Shown one piece after another: positions 40,401-55,400 of a stretch of DNA of 64,000 nt (position 1 is the stretch's first letter; the number at the start of each line of letters is the position of its first letter). The notes under the pieces are model-generated. The model had not been told where the DNA came from and did no database searches. It saw nothing but the letters and a program-made list of their open reading frames with translations. Source of the stretch: Panopea generosa (Eukaryota; Mollusca; Bivalvia; Adapedonta; Hiatellidae); NCBI GenBank assembly GCA_029582155.1, contig CM055903.1, forward strand, positions 41,820,769-41,884,768, in the 5' to 3' direction. Made by a program: the position numbers and the translations under genes.

Positions 40401-43400
40401 AGAACAAATCTATATAAAGACCAGAGTCATGATGGAACGTCATATCATGGAGATTCTAAGTACAGAACTGATCTTTATAAAGACCAGAGTCATGATGGAA
40501 AGTAATATCATGGAGAGTTTAAGTACAGAACTAATCTATATAAAAACCACATGATGGAAGGTATGCCATATCATGAAGATTGTAAGAACAGAACTGATCT
40601 ATATAAAGACCACATGATGGAAGGGCATATCATGGAGATTCTAAGTACAGAACTAACCTAATATATAAAGACCACATAAAGGAAGGTCATAACATGGAGA
40701 ATTTAAGTACAGAACTAATCTATATAAAGACCACATGATTGAAGGAATTTCATATCATGAAGATTGTAAGAACAGAACTGATCTCTATAAAGACCAAATG
40801 ATGGAAGGCCATATCATGGAGATTCTAAGTACAGGACTAACTTAATATATAAAGACCACATAATGAAAGGTCATAACATGGAGATTTTAAGTACAGAACA
40901 TATCTATATCAAGACCATATAATGGAAGGTCATACCATGGATGTTGTAAGTACAGAACTAATCTATATACAGACCACATGATGGAAGGTCATAACATAGA
41001 AATTCTAAGTACAGAACTGATCTATATAAAGACCAGAGTCATGATAGAAGGTCATTTCATGGAGAATCTAAGTACAGAACTAATCTATATAAAGACCACA
41101 TGATGAAAGGCCATATCATTGAAATTTTAAGCACAGAACTAATCTATATAAAGACCAGAGTCATGATGGAAGGTAATATCATGGAGATTCTAAGTACAGA
41201 ACTGATCTATATAAAGACCAGAGTCATGATGGAAGGTAATATCATAGAGATATTAAGTAGAGAACTGACCTATTTACAGTCAACATGACGAAAGGCCATA
41301 TCATGGAGATTCTAAGCATAGACCTTATCTATATAAAGACCAGAGTCATATTGGTAGGTAAAATCATGGAGATTCTAAGTACAGAACTGATCTATATAAA
41401 GAACAGAGTCATGATGGAAGGTAATACCATGGAGATTCTAAGTACAGAATTGATCTATATAAAGACCACATTCTGGAAGGTCAAATCGCAGTGATTCTAA
41501 GTACAGAACAAATCTATATGAAAACCACATGATGGAAGGCCATATCATGGAGATTCTAATCACAGAACTAATATATACAAAGACCAGAGTCATGATGGAA
41601 GGTCATATCATGGAGATTCTTAGTACAGAACTAATCTATATAAATACCACATAATGGAAGGTCATATCATGGAAATTTCAGTACAGAACTGATCTATGTA
41701 AAGACCAGAGCCATGCTGGAAGGTCATATCATGGAGATTCTAAGTACAGAACAAATCTATATAAAGACCAGAGTCATGATGGAACGTCATATCATGGAGA
41801 TTCTAAGTACAGAACTGATCTTTATAAAGACCAGAGTCATGATTGATGGAAGGTAATATCATGGAGAATTTAAGTACAGAACTAATCTATACAAAGACCA
41901 CATGGTGGAAGGTATGCCATATCATGAAGATTGTAAGAAAAGAACTGATCTATATAAAGACCACATGATGGAAGGGCATATCATGGAGATTCTAAGTACA
42001 GAACTAACCTAATATATAAAGACCACATCAAGGAAGGTCATAACATGGAGAATTTAAGTACAGAACTAATCTATATAAAGATCACATGATTGAAGGAATT
42101 TCATATCATGAAGATTGTAAGAACAGAACTGATCTATATAAAGACCATATGATAAAAGGCCATATCATGGAGATTCTAAGTACAGAACTAACCTAATATA
42201 TAAAGACCACATAATGGAAGGTCATAACATGGAGATTTTAAGTACAGAACAGGTCTATATCAAGACCATATAATGGAAGGTCATATCATGGAGGTTGTAA
42301 GGACAGAACTAATCTATATACAGACCACATAATGGAAGGTCATAACATGGAAATTCTAAGTATAGAACTGATCTATATAAAGACCAGAGTCATGATAGAA
42401 GGTCATTTCATGGAGAATCTAAGTACAGAACTAATCTATACAAAGACCACATGATGAAAGGCCATATCATTGAAATTTTAAGCACAGAACTAATCTATAA
42501 AGACCAGAGTCATGATGGAAGGTAATATCATGGAGATTCTAAGTACAGAACTGATCTATATAAAGACCAGAGTCATGATGGAAGGTAATATCATAGAGAT
42601 ATTAAGTAGAGAACTGACCTATTTACAGTCAACATGATGAAAGGCCATATCATGGAGATTCTAAGCATAGACCTTATCTATATAAAGACCAGAGTCATAT
42701 TGGTAGGTAAAATCATGGAGATTCTAAGTACAGAACTGATCTATATAAAGAACAGAGTCATGATGGAAGGTAATATCATGGAGATTCTAAGTACAGAACT
42801 GATCTATATAAAGACCACATTCTGGAAGGTCAAATCGCAGTTATTCTAAGTACAGAACAAATCTATATGAAGACCACATGATGGAAGGCCATATCATGGA
42901 GATTCTAATCACAGAACTAATACATACTAAGACCAGAGTCATGATGGAAGGTAATATCATGGAGATTCTAAGTACATAACTGATCTACATAAAGACCAGA
43001 GTCATCATGGAAGGTAATATCATGGAGATTCTAAGTACAGAAGGCATCTATATAAAGACAACATGATGGAAGGTCATATCATGGAGATTCCAAGTACAGA
43101 ACTAATCTATATAAAGACCAGAGTCATGATGGAAAGTAATATCATGGAGACTCTTAGTACAAAACTAATCTTAACAAAGACCACATGATTGAAGGTCATA
43201 TCATGGAGATTCTAAGTACAGAACTAATCTATATCAAGTCCTGAGTTATGATAGAAGGTAATATCATGGAGATTCTAAGTACAGAACCAATCCATATTAA
43301 GACCAGAGTCATGATGGAAGGTTATATCATTGAGGATTTAAGTACAGAAATAATCTATATAAAGACCACATGATGGAAGGTCATAACATGGGGATTCTAA

Positions 43401-46400
43401 GTACAGAACTAATCTATATCAAGACCACATGATGGCATGTCATATCATGGAAATTTAAGTACAGAACTGATCTGTATAAAGACCAGAGTATTGATGGAAG
43501 TAATATCATGAAGATTTTAAGAACAAAACTGATCTTAATAAAGACCAGAGTCGTGATGGAATGTAATATCATGGAGATTCTAAGTACAGAACGCGTCTAT
43601 ATAAATACCACATCATGGAAGTTCATATCATAGAGATTCCAAGTACAGAACTAATCTATATAAAGTCCAGAGTCATGATGGAAGGTCATATCATGGAGAT
43701 TCTAAGTACATAACTAATATATATAAAGACCACATGATGGAAGGTCATACCATGGAGATTCTAAGTACAGAACTGATCTTTATAAAGAGCACATGATGGA
43801 AGGTCATAACATGGAATTCTTACTCCAGAACTAATCTATATAAAGACCAGAGTCATGATGGAAGGTAATACTATGGAGATTCTAAGCACAGAACTGATCT
43901 ATTTAAATACCACAAGATAGAAAGTCATAACATGGAGATTCTAAGTACAGAACTAATCTATATCAAGACCAGAGTCATAACTGATGGTCATATTATGAGA
44001 TTCTAAGTACAGAACTGATCAATATAAAAACCGCATGATGGAAGGCCATATCATGAAGATTCTAAGTACAGAACTGATCTATATAAAGACCACATGATGA
44101 AAGACCATATCATGAAGATTCTAAGTACAGAACTGATCTATATAAAGACCAGAGTCATGATGGAAGGTCATATCATGGAGATCCTAAGTACAGAACTGAT
44201 ATATGTTAAGACCAGAGTCATGATGGAAAGTCATATCGCAGATATTCTAAGTACAGAACTAATCTATATAAAGACCACATGATGAAAGGCCATATCATGA
44301 AGATTCTAAGTACAGAACTGATTTATATAAAGACCAGAGTCATGATGGAAGGTAATAGCATGAAGATTCTAAGTACAGAACTGATCTATATAAAGGCCAG
44401 AGTCATGATGGAATGTAATATCATGGAGATTCTAAGTAAAGAACGCATCTATATAAAAACCACATGATTGAAGGTCATATCATAGAATTTCCAAGTACAG
44501 AACTAATCTATATAAAGTCCAGAGTCATGATGAAAGGTCATATCATGGAGATTCTAAGTACATAACTAATATATATAAAGACCACATGATGGAAGGTCAT
44601 AACATGGAGATTCTAAGTACAGAACTGATCTATATAAAGACCAGAGTCATGATGGAAGGTCATATTATGGAGATTCTAAATACAGAACTGATCTATATAA
44701 AAACCACATGATGGAAGGCCATATCACTGAGATTCTAAGTACAGAACTGATCTATATAAAAACCAGAGTCATGATGGAAGGTCATATCATGGAGATTGTA
44801 AGTACAGAACTGATCTATATAAAAACCAGAGTCATGATGGAAGGTCATATCATGGAGATTTTATTGACAGAACTGATCTATATAAAGACCAAAGTCACAA
44901 TGGAAGGTCGGCATATCATGGAGATTCTAAGTACAGAACTGATCTATATAAAGACCAGAGTCATGATGGAAGGTCATACAATGAAGATTTTAAGTACATA
45001 ACTGATCTATATAAAGACCAGAGTCATAATGGAAGGTCGACATATCATGGAGATTCTAAGTACAGAACTGAACTATATAAAGGCCAGAGCCTTTATGGAA
45101 GTTCATATTGCAGAGATTCTAAGTACAGAACTAATCTATATAAAGACCACATGATGAAATGCCATACCATGAAGATTCTAAGTACAGAACTGATCTATAT
45201 AAAGACCAGAGTCATGATATAAGGTCATATCATGGAGATTCTAAATACAGAACTGATCTATATTAAGACCAGAGTCATGATAGAAAGTCATATCGCAGAG
45301 ATTCTAAGTACAGAACTAATCTATATAAAGACCACATAATGGAAGGTCATATCATGGAGATTCTAAGCACAGAACTAAGCTATACAAAGACCAGAGTCAT
45401 GATGGAAGGTAATATCAGGGAGATTCTAAGTACATAACTGATATAAATGAAGACCATATGATGGAAGGTCATATCATGGAGATTCTAAGTACAGAACGGA
45501 TCTATATAAAGACCAGAGTCGTGATAGAAGGTAATATCATGGAGATTCTAAGTACAGAACCAATCTATATAAAGACCAGAGTCATGATGGAAGGTAATAT
45601 CATGGAAATTCTTAGTACAGAACTAATCTATAAAAAGACCACATAATGGAAGGTCATATCATGGAAATTTCAGTACAGAACTGATCTATGTAAAGACCAG
45701 AGTCATGCTGGAAGGTCATAGCATGGAGATTCTAAGTACAGAACAAATCTATATAAAGACCAGAGTCATGATGGAACGTCATATCATGGAGATTCTAAGT
45801 ACAGAACTGATCTTTATAAAGACCAGAGTCATGATGGAAAGTAATATCATGGAGAGTTTAAGTACAGAACTAATCTATATAAAGACCACATGATGGAAGG
45901 TATGCCATATCATGAAGATTGTAAGAACAGAACTGATCTATATAAAGACCACATGATGGAAGGGCATATCATGGAGATTCTAAGTACAGAACTAACCTAA
46001 TATATAAAGACCACATAAAGGAAGGTCATAACATGGAGAATTTAAGTACAGAACTAATCTATATAAAGACCACATGATTGAAGGAATTTCATATCATGAA
46101 GATTGTAAGAACAGAACTGATCTCTATAAAGACCAAATGATGGAAGGCCATATCATGGAGATTCTAAGTACAGGACTAACTTAATATATAAAGACCACAT
46201 AATGAAAGGTCATAACATGGAGATTTTAAGTACAGAACATATCTATATCAAGACCATATAATGGAAGGTCATACCATGGATGTTGTAAGTACAGAACTAA
46301 TCTATATACAGACCACATGATGGAAGGTCATAACATAGAAATTCTAAGTACAGAACTGATCTATATAAAGACCAGAGTCATGATAGAAGGTCATTTCATG

Positions 46401-49400
46401 GAGAATCTAAGTACAGAACTAATCTATATAAAGACCACATGATGAAAGGCCATATCATTGAAATTTTAAGCACAGAACTAATCTATATAAAGACCAGAGT
46501 CATGATGGAAGGTAATATCATGGAGATTCTAAGTACAGAACTGATCTATATAAAGAACAGAGTCATGATGGAAGGTAATACCATGGAGATTCTAAGTACA
46601 GAATTGATCTATATAAAGACCACATTCTGGAAGGTCAAATCACAGTGATTCTAAGTACAGAACAAATCTATATGAAAACCACATGATGGAAGGCCATATC
46701 ATGGAGATTCTAATCACAGAACTAATATATACAAAGACCAGAGTCATGATGGAAGGTCATATCATGGAGATTCTTAGTACAGAACTAATCTATATAAATA
46801 CCACATAATGGAAGGTCATATCATGGAAATTTCAGTACAGAACTGATCTATGTAAAGACCAGAGCCATGCTGGAAGGTCATATCATGGAGATTCTAAGTA
46901 CAGAACAAATCTATATAAAGACCAGAGTCATGATGGAACGTCATATCATGGAGATTCTAAGTACAGAACTGATCTTTATAAAGACCGGAGTCATGATTGA
47001 TGGAAGGTAATATCATGGAGAATTTAAGTACAGAACTAATCTATACAAAGACCACATGATGGAAGGTATGCCATATCATGAAGATTGTAAGAAAAGAACT
47101 GATCTATATAAAGACCACATGATGGAAGGGCATATCATGGAGATTCTAAGTACAGAACTAACCTAATATATAAAGACCACATAAAGGAAGGTCATAACAT
47201 GGAGAATTTAAGTACAGAACTAATCTATATAAAGATCACATGATTGAAGGAATTTCATATCATGAAGATTGTAAGAACAGAACTGATCTATATAAAGACC
47301 ATATGATAAAAGGCCATATCATGGAGATTCTAAGTACAGAACTAACCTAATATATAAAGACCACATAATGGAAGGTCATAACATGGAGATTTTAAGTACA
47401 GAACAGATCTATATCAAGACCATATAATGGAAGGTCATATCATGGAGGTTGTAAGGACAGAACTAATCTATATACAGACCACATAATGGAAGGTCATAAC
47501 ATGGAAATTCTAAGTATAGAACTGATCTATATCAAGACCAGAGTCATGATAGAAGGTCATTTCATGGAGAATCTAAGTACAGAACTAATCTATACAAAGA
47601 CCACATGATGAAAGGCCATATCATTGAAATTTTAAGCACAGAACTAATCTATAAAGACCAGAGTCATGATGGAAGGTAATATCATGGAGATTCTAAGTAC
47701 AGAACTGATCTATATAAAGACCAGAGTCATGATGGAAGGTAATATCATAGAGATATTAAGAAGAGAACTGACCTATTTACAGTCAACATGATGAAAGGCC
47801 ATATCATGGAGATTCTAAGCATAGACCTTATCTATATAAAGACCAGAGTCATATTGGTAGGTAAAATCATGGAGAATCTAAGTACAGAACTGATCTATAT
47901 AAAGAACAGAGTCATGATGGAAGGTAATATCATGGAGATTCTAAGTACAGAACTGATCTATATAAAGACCACATTCTGGAAGGTCAAATCGCAGTTATTC
48001 TAAGTACAGAACAAATCTATATGAAGACCACATGATGGAAGGCCATATCATGGAGATTCTAATCACAGAACTAATACATACTAAGACCAGAGTCATGATG
48101 GAAGGTAATATCATGGAGATTCTAAGTACATAACTGATCTACATAAAGACCAGAGTCATCATGGAAGGTAATATCATGGAGATTCTAAGTACAGAAGGCA
48201 TCTATATAAAGACAACATGATGGAAGGTCATATCATGGAGATTCCAAGTACAGAACTAATCTATATAAAGACCAGAGTCATGATGGAAAGTAATATCATG
48301 GAGACTCTTAGTACAAAACTAATCTTAACAAAGACCACATGATTGAAGGTCATATCATGGAGATTCTAAGTACAGAACTAATCTATATCAAGTCCTGAGT
48401 TATGATAGAAGGTAATATCATGGAGATTCTAAGTACAGAACCAATCCATATTAAGACCAGAGTCATGATGGAAGGTTATATCATTGAAGATTGAAGTACA
48501 GAAATAATCTATATAAAGACCACATGATGGAAGGTCATAACATGGGGATTCTAAGTACAGAACTAATCTATATCAAGACCACATGATGGCATGTCATATC
48601 ATGGAAATTTAAGTACAGAACTGATCTGTATAAAGACCAGAGTATTGATGGAAGTAATATCATGAAGATTTTAAGAACAAAACTGATCTATATAAAGACC
48701 AGAGTCGTGATGGAATGTAATATCATGGAGATTCTAAGTACAGAACGCGTCTATATAAATACCACATCATGGAAGTTCATATCATAGAGATTCCAAGTAC
48801 AGAACTAATCTATATAAAGTCCAGAGTCATGATGGAAGGTCATATCATGGAGATTCTAAGTACATAACTAATATATATAAAGACCACATGATGGAAGGTC
48901 ATACCATGGAGATTCTAAGTACAGAACTGATCTTTATAAAGAGCACATGATGGAAGTTCATAACATGGAATTCTTACTCCAGAACTAATCTATATAAAGA
49001 CCAGAGTCATGATGGAAGGTAATACTATGGAGATTCTAAGCACAGAACTGATCTATTTAAATACCACAAGATAGAAAGTCATAACATGGAGATTCTAAGT
49101 ACAGAACTAATCTATATCAAGACCAGAGTCATAACTGAAGGTCATATTATGAGATTCTAAGTACAGAACTGATCAATATAAAAACCGCATGATGGAAGGC
49201 CATATCATGAAGATTCTAAGTACAGAACTGATCTATATAAAGACCACATGATGAAAGACCATATCATGAAGATTCTAAGTACAGAACTGATCTATATAAA
49301 GACCAGAGTCATGATGGAAGGTCATATCATGGAGATCCTAAGTACAGAACTGATATATGTTAAGACCAGAGTCATGATGGAAGGTCATATCGCAGATATT

Positions 49401-52400
49401 CTAAGTACAGAACTAATCTATATAAAGACCACATGATGAAAGGCCATATCATGAAGATTCTAAGTACAGAACTGATTTATATAAAGACCAGAGTCATGAT
49501 GGAAGGTAATAGCATGAAGATTCTAAGTACAGAACTGATCTATATAAAGGCCAGAGTCATGATGGAATGTAATATCATGGAGATTCTAAGTAAAGAACGC
49601 ATCTATATAAAAACCACATGATTGAAGGTCATATCATAGAATTTCCAAGTACAGAACTAATCTATATAAAGTCCAGAGTCATGATGAAAGGTCATATCAT
49701 GGAGATTCTAAGTACATAACTAATATATATAAAGACCACATGATGGAAGGTCATAACATGGAGATTCTAAGTACAGAACTGATCTATATAAAGACCAGAG
49801 TCATGATGGAAGGTCATATTATGGAGATTCTAAATACAGAACTGATCAATATAAAAACCACATGATGGAAGGCCATATCACTGAGATTCTAAGTACAGAA
49901 CTGATCTATATAAAAACCAGAGTCATGATGGAAGGTCATATCATGGAGATTGTAAGTACAGAACTGATCTATATAAAAACCAGAGTCATGATGGAAGGTC
50001 ATATCATGGAGATTTTATTGACAGAACTGATCTATATAAAGACCAAAGTCACAATGGAAGGTCGGCATATCATGGAGATTCTAAGTACAGAACTGATCTA
50101 TATAAAGACCAGAGTCATGATGGAAGGTCATACAATGAAGATTTTAAGTACATAACTGATCTATATAAAGACCAGAGTCATAATGGAAGGTCGACATATC
50201 ATGGAGATTCTAAGTACAGAACTGAACTATATAAAGGCCAGAGCCTTTATGGAAGTTCATATTGCAGAGATTCTAAGTACAGAACTAATCTATATAAAGA
50301 CCACATGATGAAATGCCATACCATGAAGATTCTAAGTACAGAACTGATCTATATAAAGACCAGAGTCATGATATAAAGTCATATCATGGAGATTCTAAAT
50401 ACAGAACTGATCTATATTAAGACCAGAGTCATGATGGAAAGTCATATCGCAGAGATTCTAAGTACAGAACTAATCTATATAAAGACCACATAATGGAAGG
50501 TCATATCATGAAGATTCTAAGTACAGATTGATCTATATAAAGACCAGAGTCACGATGGAAGGTAATATCATGAAGATTCTAAGTACAGAACTGATCTATA
50601 TTAAGACCAGGTCATGATGGAAGGTCATATCGCAGAGATTCTAAGTACAGAACTAATTTATATAAAGACCACATGATGAAAGGCCATATCATTAAGATTC
50701 TAAGTAAAGAACTGATCTATATAAAGACCAGAGTCATTGTGGAAGGTAATATCATGAAGATTCTAAGTACAGAACTGATCTATATAAAGACCTGAGTCAT
50801 GATGGAAGGTAATACCATGTTGTTTCTAAGTACAGAACACATCTATATAAATACCACATAATGGAAGGTCATATCATAGAGATTCCAAGTACAAAACTAA
50901 TCTATATATAAACCAGAGTCATGATGGAAGGTAATATCATGGAGATTCTAAGTACAGAACTAATCTTTATAAAGACCACATGAATGAAGGTCATATCATG
51001 GAGATTCTAAGTACAGAACTAATCTATATAAAAACCAGATGATGGAAGGTCATAACATGGGGATTCTAAGTACAGAACTAATCTATATAAAGACCACATG
51101 ATGGAAGGTCATATCATGGAAATTTAAGTACAGAACTGATCTATATCAAGACCAGATTCATGATGGAAGGTCATATCATGGAGATTCTAAATACAGAACT
51201 AATTGATATAAAGACCACATGATGGAAGGTCTTAACATAGGGATTCTAAGTACAGAACTAATTTATATAAAGACCACATGATGGAAGGCCATATCATGAA
51301 CATTCTAAGTATAGAACTAATTGATATAAAGACAACATGATGGAAGGTCATGACATGGGTATTCTAAATACAAAACTGATCTATATAAAGACCACATGAT
51401 GGAAGGTCATATCATGGGGATTCTAAGTACAGAACTAATCTATATAAAGACCAGAGTCATGATAGAATGTAATATCATGGAGATTCTAAGTACAGAACTT
51501 ATCTATATAAAGACCACATGATGGAAGTTCATAACATTGGGATTTTAAGTACAGAACTAATCTATATAGAGACCACATGATGGAAGGTCATATCATGGAA
51601 ATTTCTTACAGAACTGATCTATATAAAGACCAGAGTCATGATGGAAGGCCATACCATGGAGATTCTAAGTATAGAACTAATCTATATGAAGATCACATGA
51701 TCGAAGGCCATATCATGGAGATCCTAAGTACAGAACTGATCTATATAAAGACCAGAGTCTTGATGGAAGGTCATATCATGGAGATTCTTAGTACAGAACT
51801 GATCTATTTAAAGACCACATGATTGAAAGTCATAACATGGAGATCCTTAGTTAAGAACTAATCTATATAAAGACCAGAGTCATGATGGAAGGTAATATCA
51901 AGGAGATTCTAAGTACAGAACTGATCTATATAAAGACCACATGATGGAAGGGCATGTCATGGAGATTTTAAATACAGAACTAATCTATATAAAGACCAGA
52001 GTTCATGATGGTAGGTAATATCATGGAGATTCTAAGTACAGAACTAATCTATATAAAGACCAGAGTCATGATGGAAGGTAATATCATGAAGATTCTAAGT
52101 ACAGAACTGATCTATATAAAGACCACATGATGGAAGGTCATATCATGGAGATTCTAAATACAGAACTAATCTATATAAAGACCAGAGTCATGATGGAAGG
52201 TCATATCATGGAGATTCTAAGTACAGAACTTATCTTTATAAAGACCATATGATGAAAGGTCATATCATGAAGATTCTTAGTACAGAACTGATCTATATAA
52301 AGACTAGAGTCATGATGGAAGGTAATGTCATGGAGATTTTAAGTCCAGAACTTATCTTGATAAAGACCACATGATGGAAGTTCAAATCATGGAGATTCTA

Positions 52401-55400
52401 AGTACAGAACTGATCTATATAAAGACCAGAGTCATAATAAAAGGTCGGCATATCATGAAGATTCTAAGTACAGAACTAATCTATATAAAGACCAGAGTCA
52501 TGATGGAAGGTAATATCATGAAGATTCTAAGTACAGAACTTATCTTTATAAAGACCACATGATGGAAGGTAATATCATGGAGATTCTAAGTACAGAACTA
52601 ATCTATATAAAGACCAGAGTCATGATGGAAGGTAATATCATGAAGATTCTAAGTACAGAAGTAATCTACATTATTATCAACACATTGAAGAGCAAATCAT
52701 GGAGATTGTAACCATGGCAGTAAATCGCATAAGGCATAGCACAAAGTAGAATGTTTAGATTATAACAACCGGAAGTAAGACAAGGAGGGCCATGCACTCT
52801 GAAGCCCATACAATGATGATCCTAAGCACAAATGTAATCTATGTAATGACAACCATATGGAAGTAAACTGTCCAAGATATAGGATGTGGAAGTTTATTAT
52901 GTCTAAATTGTAAAAAACAGAAAAATCACCACAAAAGATCAGGCACCTGAAAGGTCATATAATGAAGATTCTTGGTACAGAATTAATTTCTACAATGAGC
53001 ACCACACTGAAGATTATAACATGAGAATTCTGACCACAGAAGGTGAACTACATTTAACTATATAGCACAATGAAAAATAATAGCATTAAGATTCTAATTA
53101 CAGTAAATAATCAATACAATACCACCAAATGTAAATTATAAACATTACAGCACATTTCAGGTCATACATGATCATTTAGGTACAGCATAAAAAACATCAT
53201 TCATCATTCTGGGCATTTAAATTCAGAAAATCAAGATTGTATGCCTGTTATATATAGCAAGGACTTATATAGAAGGATAGGAAACTTGCATCTCTATGTT
53301 GATAAAATAGCATATGAAGAAATAATAATTTGACAAATAAATCATTCAAATTTCACAGGCAACTGATTTCTTTTGCATACAATGTCAAGTGTATATAACA
53401 TCCAATGTTTTATGTTTTAAATATGCAAAATAATCTTGCATTTAAGATATTGCAGTATGAAGCAAAATTTTAAGTACTTTTCTTGATTTTTTAGTTGCAG
53501 TATACACATTTTGTAATCATAAGTAAACACAATTTGCTGGGAATAGTCTCAATTTCTAGAAAATTCCATTGTGCAAAGAAAGAATTTTGTTTTGTATTTC
53601 TGACATGAATGGAAGATAGGATATTTGAAAACAAGATTTAGCGATATGTTTTGTGAATAAGCAAGCGTTCACAACATCTCAATCAGTTGCATTTCCTTCT
53701 TGATTTAAATCCTTGTATCTCACTACAAAGTATAACAAACCAGTTTTCAATGCCGGCATTAACTGCCTTTTTTCACAATTTGTAAACTGGTCTTTACTAA
53801 TCATCCAAGGATATATGGAATAAATAAGGTAGGGATACACACTCTATATATATATATATGATTGTTTTGACAGTTCATATTCAAAATTTATTAAAAATAT
53901 TACAAATTACTGACCTGTTTTCCAACTCTTCCTCATGTAGCAGAAATTCAAATGTCTCTGACCAGACAGGGTTTAGGGTATTCTTCTGTATCTACAACAT
54001 GAAATATAAATAAAAAGTGACACATGCCATAGTTTCCCCACCCCTCATTTTTTGTCTATTTTAGTAACAGCCGCCATATTGGATTTGAGGTAGCCATGAG
54101 AACCACAAATTTAACCAAAGATCATTGTAACCCAGTTTTATTAAAACTGTTTGAGTGCATTTGCCATTTTAAGGGAAGTATATCGGGAAATTTTCATATT
54201 TTAAGTAAATATTTCCTAATAATATTTATTTAAACATGCCAAAATCATGATATTTTATATTAAAAATGACTTTCCTAACATGACCTACTCACCTAGTAGA
54301 TTGAGATTGATTCCCCGTTAAAATTGCACTATATTTTATGACGTTTTAAATAAGATACATGATTTCATTTTGATTTTTGTCTGATCCATTGTATTGGTTA
54401 CACATTGTTGAATTTGTTTTAACCTAGAAAGTGTCCAAAATACAAGGTGAATACCATCAAGCAGTATGCACATGATATTTATTTTTAGACAAGGAGTTTT
54501 GTTTCAATTTCACCACTCTGATTAAAATATTGTTGTTTTATATCACATTTTTTTTAGTGTTTTCTCCAGCTTCAGTTTTTTGGGGGTCATTGATGACCCA
54601 CTGACTAAAAATCTAGGGGTCATTTTCAAAATCTGGGGGTCATCAATTGACTAGTTTTAAACTTAATCAACATGAATAAATGGAGTTAAAAAATACATAT
54701 TTTACTAAAACAGTTTTACTTCCTGTTTCACACGAATTTCTCCATCAAAACTGCAACTTAAGATAACAACTTCAAAACAATTTAACTCCAAACGAATGTT
54801 TCAATTCTGCCAATAAGTTACAACAACTTGAAACTTAGTAGTTGTTTTTATGATTTTGTCCCTTTGGTCGTGAACTTTGCAAATGTTATGGCCACAGCTC
54901 AATCACCAAGGCACTAACTATTTTTAATGAAAAACACTAAAATTCTTTCAATATTTTATATTTGCTGAGCTACATTATAGCATTATACTCTTTGGAAAAC
55001 AAACTTTGTTTTTGTTTTCTTTTTTCCAAAAGCATTTCTCTTCAAAGCTAGACTCATTTTAGAGAAATTTTATCTTAAAAAAATAATATAAAATACATTT
55101 AAATGGAAACTTCACAAAAATTAATTAAATTTTTGAAATTAAGTAATCATTTTTCAAAATAAAATTAATTTCTTTTTTCAACAACCTTTTAATCGTCCGT
55201 TACAGAACATAAACGGCGCCAGGAATACTGCCGTAAAACTTGGACCGGCCGATGTTTAAACTGGTATTAAAATGTCGCGCATGCGCATCTCGATACCTTA
55301 TAGAAAACAAAATAAAAAGTTTTTCAGATAGAGTATCGTTCGTACATATAAACAACTTTTATGAAAAGTTTCACGCTTCCACATTTCATCTTCATATACA

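Larger units (their letters stand above)
39462..52710 (+). repeat. 13.2-kb minisatellite with 59/63-bp units, inside intron F-G
   Basis: About 215 tandem units. The consensus on the plus strand runs ATGGAAGGTCATATCATGGA, GATTCTAAGTACAGAACTGA, TCTATATAAAGACC. Units then end in ACATG (59 bp) or AGAGTCATG (63 bp). The 63-bp form is 21 codons and keeps short plus-strand frames open, with repeats such as MEGHIMEILSTELIYIKTRV. These are by-products of the period, not genes. Higher-order structure is nested: about 1.35 kb (41,100 matches 42,449) inside a 5.2-5.3 kb tandem duplication. Past 52,710 units decay. Confidence 0.95.

Noticed and set aside
39462-52710. Many 62-97-codon plus-strand frames (MEGHIMEILSTELIYIKTRV repeats)
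   Set aside because: They arise from runs of 63-bp units and stop at each 59-bp unit. They are repeat by-products.
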